A stretch of 64,000 nt of DNA, taken from positions 62,001 through 126,000 of the forward strand of contig CASHTG010000011.1 of the NCBI GenBank assembly GCA_949357655.1, written 5' to 3'. The position numbers and the translations under genes are program-made. Position 1 is the stretch's first letter. Each line of letters begins with the position of its first letter. The stretch comes from Parascedosporium putredinis. Lineage: Eukaryota; Ascomycota; Sordariomycetes; Microascales; Microascaceae. Below the pieces are notes generated by a model. It had not been told where the DNA came from. It made no database searches and saw nothing but the letters and a program-made list of their open reading frames with translations. Shown here in pieces: positions 1-9,508 of this stretch.

Positions 1-920
1 GACCTCGTGGAGCGCAAGACCAATTTTGGGCGGCGTCAACTGCTGAAAGTCCTCGTTGTTAGCAAGCTGGAGACATCATACAACAGGAGGAAGAAGCTGC
101 GAGCGATAACCCAAACTACCCGCTGGAAATTGTTTGAGCTGTTTGTTTCCTTGATCTTCGCAGCTGCTCTGCTGGCATGTAGGCTTATCGGGTCCGGGTT
201 GCTTCTCGCAATTGGGGCTTTTTCTCGCTTTCTTCTCCACACTGTCGAGTTCAAACGCAGCGCTCTCTACCTTCGCAATCGCGAAACCCATGATGGCTGC
301 ATGCTCACATCCCTGCATGACAATGCAACGGCATGGACGCTGTACTTGGGACACCGGGGCATGATCGACTCTCTACTCAATAAGCCCATGGTTGAGCCAG
401 GAAGAGCACATCCGATCGTGCGGTGGTATTTCGAGTTCGCCGAGGTCCCCCAAGTTCTCGCCATGACCTACGTGGCAGCGCAGAAGGGCTGGGATGGTGT
501 TGCATTTGTGGTACTGATGGGGCTGATGTGGGCGTCGACGAGCCTCTCAGGGAATAATCAGCATGCAGCCCGGTGGCTCGAAGAAGAAGGGTTCGTACTC
601 GACAGCTTTACTTGCGAGTTCCCGGGTCGTTCCGAGCTCCTAGGGGCGGTACAGCTTCTCAGCACCGAGAAAAAGACATACTGGATGAATGGAATTCTGG
701 CCCCGGTTCCGCGCCGCGAGGTGTGGCTGAGGAGGATTGGGGCATTAGACTCGGACACTGACGGAGATGACCCCGACTGGGCTTCCTGAGCTCTCACGAC
801 AAGGAATGGGTCAACTCGACAGGAATGCAAACCATGGCAGGATACAACTTGATGAAACAAAAATTGAGTGGGATTGCGGGGACCCCCAAGTCTGAGCTAA
901 CAGCGGGCAACAAGGTGTAG
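1..920 (+). CDS. Membrane protein of unknown function, copy A (5' end outside window, frameshifted)
   Basis: I do not recognise the family. The reading frame is open from the left edge, so the start lies outside the window. It has one or two hydrophobic segments (about nt 140-230), then a conserved block LYLRNRE, DGCML, NATAWTLY, GMIDSLLNKPMVE, a second hydrophobic stretch (about nt 460-550), then FPGRSEL.GAVQLLS and GILAPVPRRE. The first frame stops at 787-789. A second frame beginning at 780 continues with SSHDKEWV and MQTMAGYN, which match the tail of copy B at 3342-4867, and ends at 918-920. Adding one G to the GGG at 778-780 joins the two. The copies are clearly homologous (roughly 60-70% identical in the best blocks, judged by eye). 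Function is unknown; an integral membrane location is inferred from hydrophobicity only. Confidence 0.7.
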
Positions 921-1191
921 GTAAGACCAGACGGAACTGGAGGGGTAAAGGAGGGGCAAAGGAAGGGCAAGGGTGTGAAAAGAAAAAGAAATGAGGCGGT
1001 ATGGCAAGCCCGCGGCAAGGTGTAGGAAGAGGGGCTGGGGTCATCGATGGAAACGGTTGGTTGGTGGCGGTGAGGTTATATGCACGCGCCGAGGCAGGCT
1101 GCTTGGGTAAAAATGTGTCATTGCTGATTCGGACAAATTAACTGAAAGCTCACTTGGCCTTTCTGCCTAACTCTGCATAAAAACTTGGATA

Positions 1192-2449
1192 TCAAACTCG
1201 CACCCACAAAACATAAAAGAACCAAAAATGAAAGGAAAAGTGGCAACTGTAGATCAAGGAGTAGAAGTCAGGAAAGTCTAGCCGGGTGACGCGATACTGC
1301 AGAGGTGCGTCATCGGAAGCTGCCACGTCGGAAGCTGCAAACTTGCAGCCATTCCTGGTTGGATCATGCGTATAGAACGTGTCTAGCAACGACGCCAGGC
1401 TGGTGTTCGTAGTTAGGTCCGTCAGCTTCAGCCAGTGTTGATTTGTAACCCTAGAGTCGTTTACCCATGCATTTGAGCCATCTGGCGACACCCAGTTATA
1501 CCCAAAGTCGTTCGCATACTCAAAAGTTTTTCCAATGCCAAGTTCAGGATGGGGCTCGAGGCCGAGGATGCCGTACAGGGTAGTAATAGGATCCCAGGAT
1601 TCCCTCAGTGTGCTGCAGCGACCGACGTACCATTCGTACGCTGCACGTATCGGTGAGGACGACGGGGCGAGGGAGGCAAGGCCAGCGCCAGAGATGACAT
1701 CCTTGCCGAGTTCGAACCCTAAAAGGTCATTGGGACATGATGTGGCCAGTGATTGACGGTGCGCCGCGTTGACGCTATATCATTCCCAGCAAAGTTAAAT
1801 TCCCTGCCTGAGGGATACTGCCCTCCCATCACAACTAGCTCCCTCACTTTTGTGGAGATGAGAGCACGGCCCATAAGGGGAGATATCGCGTCCGCGTGGC
1901 TGTCCATCAGCGTGGCTAGGTTGGTGAGGAATCCGAGAGATATTATCGTCACGCTGTTATCCTCGGCTGACGAGAGCACCCTACGGTAGAGGGAGACTGG
2001 CGTTGGTGTCATGGACGAGTCGTTTATAGACCGAGGCCAGTTATGGGCTAGCTTCGCTGCATATTCGCCGTGGCTACTTGTCGATCTTGTCAAAACTTGA
2101 TATACTAGCGTGGCTTGAGTGGAACAGGAGAGGCTAACCGGAAAGCGTATATATCGAAAAAAGTGTGGTTCGACAGCGGGCGGATGGCGGCCACAGGTAT
2201 ATCGAGGTTTCCGAAATGCGTGTTTATAACGCTAGCGGCTAAAGCACCATATTTTGAGTGTGTATTAATGGCGATGCCTGTGACGTTAACAACGTTGCAG
2301 CCGTGTAACACATTGGCTATGGCGAGAGAGCCAACATCATCCACATCCGAGAAGAGGTCGGTATCGATCACTACCATTCGAGCACTCCTAGCGGCGATGA
2401 GTCCATACATGGCCCAGAGTAGGACGAGCGGTGTGTATAAGTGGCCCAT
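1192..2449 (-). CDS. Secreted inosine/uridine-preferring nucleoside hydrolase (two 1-nt frame breaks)
   Basis: This is a nucleoside N-ribohydrolase: it hydrolyses the N-glycosidic bond of ribonucleosides to base and ribose. The ATG at 2449 opens a hydrophobic signal peptide of about 20 residues, followed by the family hallmark DTDLFSDVDDVG (Ca2+- and ribose-binding Asp cluster). Later come a SLGFLTNLATL helix, VMGGQYPSGREFNF and the NDI...VNHWP segment. The frame breaks near 2113 (CC, before TLVYQVLTRS) and near 1722 (TTTT, after HHVPMTF). One extra base at each makes 1,260 nt, or 419 codons plus stop, with no other interruption. No intron is needed. The signal peptide suggests scavenging of external nucleosides. 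The extreme C-terminus after FPDFYS is unusually hydrophobic and may carry another undetected frame change. It lies between the two membrane-protein copies. Confidence 0.85.
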
Positions 2450-3341
2450 GATTACTCAATAGCCCGGCCCACGTCGTCGCGGCCGAAGACAGCATGAATG
2501 TAGCCACCCGCCCTGGTGAGTCCCATCCCCTAGAGCAATCACCGACTCTTATATTGCCTGATCACCCACCCGGCCTGCGTCCTTAGTCCAGTAGTGGGAA
2601 GGAAAGCGATACCCGAGTATTACGGCACTACCTACCAAGTTCGATAGGGATTATACCCCCAGCTCCATGTCAGCTAAGTTTACATGTGGAAAAGATGTAT
2701 CATCAGCATCAGGTGCTTACCATAGCCTTTTGTCAGAATTGATGGGGTACATTGGTCTTGCGCTGTCAGTTTTTTTTATGATTTGCCAACTTTTCAAAGG
2801 TGCGATGTCTTGGCGATTCTGAGAGGAGCCACGTAGTTAGGCACGCCACAGCTGCGTGGTTCTTTGGGAGCCTTACCTAGACATACATACCATTGCTACG
2901 TAGTCGGAAAACTTGTGAGAGGACCAGGCGGAGACTATTGCACTGGACCTGGGGGCCCAGCTAATGTGACCCTAGGGAAACGAGCGTGGAGTCAAGTGGT
3001 ATGATTGGCGGTTCCCCCTCCTATCCGATGCCCCGGAGTTTCTTTGATACTTTATAGATCGACCGTGATCACAGTAGAGCCGATTTTGTGGAATTCTTCT
3101 TGTTGCGGTGTTCGGCTCTGCTGGGTGAATTACCCTTTTATTTATTTGTTCTGCTTTTACGGCTAGAGCGTGATTGGCTTAGAACACGCACAGAGAAAAA
3201 TATTTCAAAGTAGTTGCATTCCCAAATCACCGAAAGCGTCGTGAATAGTGTAGTGTGACTCAATTCTAAGTTGAGAATGGGTAAGTTAGCTTCCCATGAA
3301 ACTAGCATGAAACCATCATTCCGTAGAGGCGCTCACAAGAC
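2450..3341. other. Intergenic stretch without a gene
   Basis: About 890 nt separate the start of the nucleoside hydrolase (minus strand) from copy B (plus strand), so it should contain both promoters. I see no coding pattern, strong repeat or clear regulatory palindrome. Confidence 0.6.
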
Positions 3342-4867
3342 GTGACAGGTTTCTTATCGTCGAACCGACCGAATACACGTCAGTACCGTCCGCTACTACA
3401 CCTTGCTGGCCCTACCATTGCTGTTGCTGTCTTGCTATGCCCTTCGACACCAAGGGCGCATGCTCTGGGTGGTTGGTCTCAAACCACCCCCTTGTCAAGC
3501 CCACCAGATTCCTCGACTATCCCCAAGGTCCTCGTCATATGCGCCTACATTATTCCAATCACGGTATATGCATATAGCATGCGAACGGCCTACGATGTGG
3601 CAACATTGGTGTCTCTACGTGCCAAGGTCTGCCCGAGTATAAATCTCAGGGCCTGGGACTTTATGGGTATCGCCCAGCTCCTTGGCGAACGAGAATCCTT
3701 CATGGACAATGCGAGTGACGCGAACAGCACACTTCGAGTCTACGATGTACAATGGGGGAGTGTGTTCCCCTGCTACAATAGTGGGGTGGCGTCTTGCGTT
3801 AAAGAAAACGCGTTTCGTCAAGCGAAGGTCCCTCTGACAATATCTGAGGATAACCTGAATGAGTGGATACTGGCGAACAAGGCAGATCTCGAAAAGAATT
3901 TCCAACATGATCCCTCAGATGACTTGGAGTCACCACCAGCATTTCAGAGCGATGTCTACTGTGGAGAAACGGTAGAAAACGTCGTCCAGCGTAAACAGGA
4001 GTATGGCCGTCGCCAGTATCTCGACATCGTCTATGTTTCGCGAGAAAGAGAACACCCTCGAGTCGTGAATAGCGCCCTAGATCAGTTTCAGCGTCTCACC
4101 ACTTCTCAGTGGCCATTTTTGCTACTAAGCTCTGTAGCAGCCTTGGTCTTGACCGAGTACCAATGCATCGGTACAGGTGCTCTCCTCCTCATTCGAGCCG
4201 TCGCGCGTTTCCTGGCCCTACGTATCAATGTCAAACGACCACCGCTATACCTTCGAAATCGGGAGGTTCATTCGGGCTGCATGCTTGTCGCAGCGCATGA
4301 AAACGCAACCACTTGGACTCTATACATGGGTGATCGGGGATGATAGATACCTTGCTGAATAAACCCATGGTCGAGATCGACGAGTCCAGTTCGATTGTCT
4401 TGATCTGGTTTCGCGTCTCTGAGTTCTTTATACCGATTGCTATGGTGTATGCCATCGTGAAAGGAGGTTGGGATATCATCTCGTTGCTGGCAGTTACAGT
4501 CCTGCTCGGGGGACTTGATTACTTGAATTCACGCGATAGCCTCGTGTCTACTTGGTTGCGAGAGGAAGGCCTCACGACAAAAGCATTTCGATGTCATTTT
4601 CCCGGCCGCTCGGAGCTTATTGGTGCCGTCCAACTTCTTAGTAGGAGGGAAACATCCATCTGGATGGACGGAATTCTGGCACCTGTTCCACGTCGCGATG
4701 CTTGGCTACAGGTCGTGGGCGCTGTCCCCAGTGATCTCGACAGCCTTCAGAAAGGCCTTGCTTCCCTCGATACGCACGACCGAAACTGGATTAAAGCCAC
4801 GGCTCTGCAGACTATGGCTGCCCACGAGCTGATTTCAGAGCGGTTAAAAGAAATGGGAGCTCTTTGA
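3342..4867 (+). CDS. Membrane protein of unknown function, copy B (one 1-nt frame break)
   Basis: Paralogue of copy A at 1-920 and informative for its missing N-terminus. The N-terminus is hydrophobic (residues about 20-40) and reads as a signal peptide or first membrane helix. A soluble Cys-containing middle follows, then two hydrophobic stretches around nt 4110-4220 and 4430-4530. Shared blocks are LYLRNREVHSGCML, TTWTLYMGDRG, MIDTLLNKPMVE, FPGRSELIGAVQLLS and GILAPVPRRD. The frame stops with TGA at 4341-4343, while the continuation overlaps it as ATGA. Copy A has CGGGGC before the ATG where copy B has CGGGG, so a single missing base explains the break. Restored length is 508 residues. It could be a young pseudogene or a consensus error; no function can be assigned. 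Confidence 0.72.
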
Positions 4868-5781
4868 TCTACGAGGTGGATACGCTGGTGAGAGCTGTAT
4901 CCAAGACTTGTGAGAGAGATACCAAGACAATTGGTGTCCTCCTCTACGGCAAGACGGATGGAAAACCGTCGCACTGGGAAGAGGGTGGAAGTGGAATTTC
5001 AGCTAACCAACAGCAATGCTTGCAGAGCGCCACCCCAACATTCAGGATGGCGGCAAGCGCCGAGTACGCAGCCTACATGTAACTTCAGCTATCCTGTCGG
5101 ATGGCAGCTGCAAGCGGTGATTAAGGGGCAGTAGCAGAACAAATAAAAGCCGCGGTTCGTCTAACCTAGCCCTGTCCAATATCCTTCGCCCTTCACCGAT
5201 TGCCTCATTAGTTGGCTGCATCGTCGGTTGCTGCCTGATCACATCACCATGACTTGCGTGCGTCGCCCTTGATACCGAACATCTATCGGAGAAACCAATC
5301 CTTTTGCAGTCCGCGTTACATGCATGAGATCCTTGCACACCGTCCAGAGCCACGCATGGCCCCCATCATGTATCTAATCGACCACAACTTCATCACTGCA
5401 GGATGTAGAGACCGGTTGGCACTCCGGACTTATCACCATCATAAGCGCCGCTGGCTGGTTTTTATTTTACAAACTGAGCGAGACCGATCGCACTTCTGTA
5501 GCATTGTCGTATCACTGGTCCGGGCCACATGGTAAATATAATTGTAATTTGTGTCCCGACTCTACTACGGGGTTAAATACGTGGCTATCCTTGGCGAAAA
5601 GATGCGTGTGGGAGCTTCAGCCATCGGCCATCCGTAACCACCCATGACAACACCTCGCCTTGTGTCGCGGACGGACAAGTAGCATGGAGCTAAAGCGGAC
5701 CTCCCATTGTATATTACCACACGTACCGGTACGATGGGTGCGTGTCACACAGCTCTTCTAGCGTCTTGCTGCCATTCGGGT
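4868..5781. other. Intergenic stretch, convergent 3' ends
   Basis: Lies between the end of copy B (plus) and the end of the MFS gene (minus), so it holds two 3' regions. No convincing coding sequence, repeat or structured RNA is visible. Confidence 0.55.
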
Positions 5782-7572
5782 CTACCTCCCCGTCGCTTCG
5801 AACTGCCTCGCCGCTTCCTCCTTTTTCCGGTTGTCCAGCTTCATCAACAGGACAATGACGAGAATGAAGACGAAGGTTAGTACAAACAACCCGAGCAGAG
5901 TGCCATGTCCGGTGAAAAAACGTGGCGGTTTGTCGTAAATTTGGGAGGCCATGATGCTGAAAGTCTGGATGGTGATTTGGGAAATCCAAGTCGCCGTTGC
6001 GCGCTTGGTGTAGCCGGCGTTGTTGCTCGGCATCCAGGCAGCGAACAAGACGATGGCTGGGTATACTGCCGTGCTAATCAGACACGCACCCACGATGCCT
6101 GCAGTGGCGTTTGGCGTCGCGAGCATGATGATAAAGCCTACGATGGCTAATGCCGTGAGGCCAAGCAAGGGAACGGCACGCATTCGAATCCTATCGGACG
6201 CGTAAGATACGAACAACAAAGCAATGAACGCGCAGCTGTATGGAATTATAGTGTAGAGCTGGGATGTGACTGCCAAGATAAGTTAGCACTTGAGATGAAT
6301 TTCTCCTACAAACTCCGGTGGGTTCAGCTGGGATGGCCACATACGTCGATCAAAGCCAAATTCTCGGAAGAAGGTGGGCAGGAAGACGCTGCATCGAAGT
6401 TAGTCAACGTTCGTATTTTCGTCATTCACCGCGGGAAGCCACTTACCCGAACCCGGCCAAGGCGGTTGCATGCGTTGCGACACCAAGGGCCATCATCCAC
6501 ACCTTGGGGTCTTTGATGGCTAGCCACATTTGAAATGGGCGCATTTTTGAGTGGAGGGCGTAGTGAGCTATATTATGTCAGAAAATCAAATTGGTCCTCA
6601 ATGTCAAGTGAACGACCAAGCCATACCTGCAACAGCCCGCTCGAGGATCAGCTTCTTCTCTTCCTCGCGCTTGAAGAAGATTGACCTTTTACTCTCGACT
6701 TCATTCTCTGGGAACTGAGGCAAGAGGACCCAGACAAGGAGTCCCCACGCGATAGTCGGAATACCTTCGATGATGAAAAGCCACTGCCACGGGGCAAGGT
6801 GTGACGGCCCACGATCAAGATTTTGGCCAACTCCGTAGGCAATTAGACCCGCAATGGCTCCCGCCACGGGCGTTGTGCAATATACGTATCCTAGTAAGGG
6901 TCAGACTTGCCCGTCTTTGATAGAGAGCTAATAAAACATCACTCACCGCATCGAGTTCCAAGCTCCTCCCGGCGATACCACAGGGACACGAACAAGAACG
7001 AGGTTTGGACAGCAGCCTCCCCGCAACCCAGGATCAGTCGCAAAACTAAGACTTGGGCATAAGTTTTCGCGTAGGCTGTGCAGAGGCCGGCGACGCCGAA
7101 AGCTATGACAGACAAGGCGTAAACTGTAGGCGCGTGAAATCGCCGAATCATGATGAAGACTGGAAATTCGAAAGCCATGTAACCGACGTCTATTCCTTGA
7201 CGTTAGTATAATAAATCACTACTCTTCTAGAACCCGAGAAAAACTCACAAAACATCATTAGACAGTTGAAATATTGTCTATCAGTAAGGCCTAGGGCTGC
7301 CTGGAAACCCATGATTCTGGCATTGCCGATCGCACCACGATCCTGAGAGACGAAGGAATTAGCAGCGTGTATGGGAATTTGGACGTAGAACGTACCAGAT
7401 AGGCAAAGAAAAAGCATCCGGAGAGCAACGTGGTTATCAAAAAGTCTTGCTTCCGAACCAGGCGCTTCTCAGCTTCGCTCTTGATATGAACTCCAGTTGG
7501 TACGGTCCACACTGGAACTTCCTCATGCTGCGTACTCGGGCCCGAGCCGGGGCCTTTCTCGGAATCTGTCAT
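5782..7572 (-). CDS. MFS permease, DAL5/TNA1-type anion:cation symporter family
   Basis: A plasma-membrane importer of the fungal allantoate/nicotinate permease group, whose members carry small organic anions with protons. Seven exons give a perfect 476-codon frame: 7572-7396, 7342-7249, 7189-6947, 6890-6627, 6567-6447, 6388-6345 and 6269-5782. Introns are GT..AG; the second carries TACTAAC. Visible traits are the N-terminal RKQDFLITTLL entry to helix 1, GFQAALGLTDRQYF, EFPVF before helix 3, the RLILGCGEAA motif, GYVYCTTPVAGAIAG, the WQWLFIIEGIPTIAWG block of this family, and a charged C-terminus. It points away from the lyase on the same strand and begins the acid cluster, so a di- or tricarboxylate substrate is inferred, not shown. 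No frame break occurs here. Confidence 0.9.
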
Positions 7573-8144
7573 TGTGGCAATTTGTCGGGGCTGGATTGGA
7601 GCGGAACCTCGATGTCAGTAAAGCGTGTAACCCGTGAAGCGAGGATTGCATACCAACACCTTTGTCTACATCTCCAGAAATCCCGTGGCATTTCGCGTCT
7701 TTAATAGGAGTTGAAATTTTGACGAGTCTGCGTTGAAGTCTTCTTGGTTCGCCGATGTGCTTCTTGGATCTAGGATTCAGCGCTTACCAGACGCGGCTAG
7801 CGCTCCAGGGAATGATGCGGGGTGCGGGTTGTTCTTGGTCGTAGCGCCGGCGAATGTCGGCGAACATCGGCAAGCGTAGAGGCTGCGTCGGAGAATGCGC
7901 CGAAATGGCCTGAGCCAAGCACGTTGCAGCTGCACAGATCAAAAGGGAAATGAGACGATTTGCAGTGGCGCCAAAGTCGCAGGGTTGTCAAAATAATAGA
8001 GTATCAAAAGAGCAAGACGAGCGAATACCATAGACAGAGAACTTGATGCAGGTACTTTGATAAATCCAGCTCATTTAGATTTAGATGTAAAGACCAACCG
8101 CATAACACGCAGGTAGTCATATTCAAGTATGTACATGTAGCTAG
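7573..8144 (-). promoter_or_regulatory. Promoter region of the MFS permease
   Basis: Non-coding; upstream of the permease start at 7572 and downstream of the lyase stop at 8145. It contains the 10-bp-phased CGGCGAA repeat listed at 7847-7875. No gene is visible. Confidence 0.5.
7847..7875 (-). promoter_or_regulatory. Candidate cluster operator: three 10-bp-phased CGGCGAA-like units
   Basis: Three consecutive units, CGGCGAATGT, CGGCGAACAT and CGGCAAGCGT, place CGG triplets exactly 10 bp apart, one helical turn. The reverse strand reads TTGCCGATGTTCGCCG. A related 29-nt element lies in the PrpF-PrpD promoter at 15415-15443 (22 of 29 positions agree by eye). CGG triplets are typical targets of Zn2Cys6 factors, and one is encoded inside the cluster. 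Binding is inferred. Confidence 0.4.
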
Positions 8145-9179
8145 CTAGATTCCACTAGAGTACAGTGTTCCCCCAGCCTCAATGTCAAACTGAACGGCCT
8201 CCTTGAGCCCGCAAACTTCAAATACAGACTTGGGCGTCAGTTCGGGAGGCATCGACGGCCCACATCCCGTCTCTTTCAAAGTGGTCGCAGACTTGAAAAC
8301 CGCCGCATAAACAGGACCTAGTGCGAATGTGGGATAAATGATGATCCTATAGCCTAGTTCCGCTGCAGCTGCGGAGGACAACTCAGGAGAAACGCCCCCG
8401 GAGACGCAATTGAACAAAACAGGCGTCGGGCTCAGGTCCTCGCAGATTCTCCGGCCTTCATCAGTAGTGATGATGCCCTCCAGAAAAGCCACATCAGCTC
8501 CCATCTCGATAGCCTTCTGCAGGCGGTCTCTCGCGACCTCATAGCCTAGGGATTGCAGCGCATCCGTCCGAGCAATGATAACAATATCGCCATTCGATGC
8601 TGCTCGTGCCATCACGGCTGCCTTGATGCGTGCTAAAAACTCTTCCTCCGAAACAAGTTGTTTATTGAGCAGATGCCCGCATCGCTTGGTGACTACTTGA
8701 TCTTCGAGATGCAATGCAGCAACACCGGCTCGTATGTATTCGGAAACAGTCCGGCCCACCATTAACGGCCCTGGGAAAACTTAGAAATGGTGATATGCAG
8801 TTAAAAAATATTGACTCACCTCCATAGCCAGTATCGGCGTCGGCAATTAGAGGAGTATAGGGATCCAATGAGGCGATCATGGCGGCCGTGTCCCTCATGT
8901 CGTTGAGGGTAGCAACTCCCAAATCCGCCATGCCAAGTCGCGACATGGTAACCCCTGCACCCGACTAATGATGGAGTTAATGCGACGGGTTATAAGAAAA
9001 GAGGGTATTAGGCAGCCTACCATGTAAAGGCAATCGAATCCTCCTTGGAGCGCGATACGCGCAGTATAGCCGTCGTAAACACCGGGGCATTCCAAGATGC
9101 CTTTTCCCTCCGCTAAGAGGCTGCGGAGCCTTGCGGCACCGCGTAGTCGCTCACCGTTTTCCTGGTTATGTCCGGCCAT
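8145..9179 (-). CDS. Isocitrate lyase/PEP mutase superfamily C-C lyase (2-methylisocitrate / 2,3-dimethylmalate lyase-like)
   Basis: Mg2+-dependent alpha/beta-barrel enzyme that cleaves a 2-hydroxy di- or tricarboxylate to pyruvate (or oxalate) plus a second acid. Three exons, 9179-9021, 8964-8820 and 8770-8145, give an intact 309-residue protein. Seen in order: CPGVYDGYTARIA, SGAGVTMSRLGM, the metal-binding ADADTGYGG, LHLEDQ, the lyase loop TKRCGH with its catalytic Cys, IIARTDAL and LEGI. The Cys loop argues for a lyase rather than a phosphonomutase. Family relatives are 2-methylisocitrate lyase, 2,3-dimethylmalate lyase and the fungal oxaloacetate acetylhydrolase; I cannot separate these from sequence by eye. 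Its start lies 329 bp from that of the divergent aconitase-type gene, suggesting a shared promoter. Confidence 0.88.
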
Positions 9180-9508
9180 GTCTATTAGTGAATGGGATGT
9201 TGGATTAGAGATTGTAGTACTCTTTGAGTTTGCGGTAATGCAGGGTAGCGGAAGCGAGAATTGGGGTTAATAAGGAAGCTAGTTCCGGGGAGCTGTTTGG
9301 CGTTTGGCCGATTTTCCCCGATGCGGCAACACGAAGTCGGCCTTGTCGGGATGGCCCAATTTCCCCTGCTGAAAAGGGCGAGAAGCCGATTTTTGTGTCG
9401 ACAACCAATACAAGGAGACTATAAAGCCTTGAATCACATTGTGCAGGGTTCTAGACTTTCGCTCCCGCACAAGTATCTTACAATACCAAGAATATTCAGC
9501 CACCCGCA
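9180..9508. promoter_or_regulatory. Bidirectional promoter, lyase / aconitase-type gene
   Basis: 329 bp between two divergent start codons (9179 minus, 9509 plus). It contains a GCCGATTTT element twice (about 9307 and 9389) and a TTGCCG-containing site at 9304-9329 read on the minus strand. Co-expression of the two enzymes is inferred from the layout. Confidence 0.55.
9304..9329 (-). promoter_or_regulatory. Candidate cluster operator in the bidirectional promoter
   Basis: The minus strand begins TTGCCGCATCGGGGAA and continues into ATCGGCCAA. It resembles the elements at 7847-7875 and 15415-15443. A weak, by-eye match. Confidence 0.3.
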
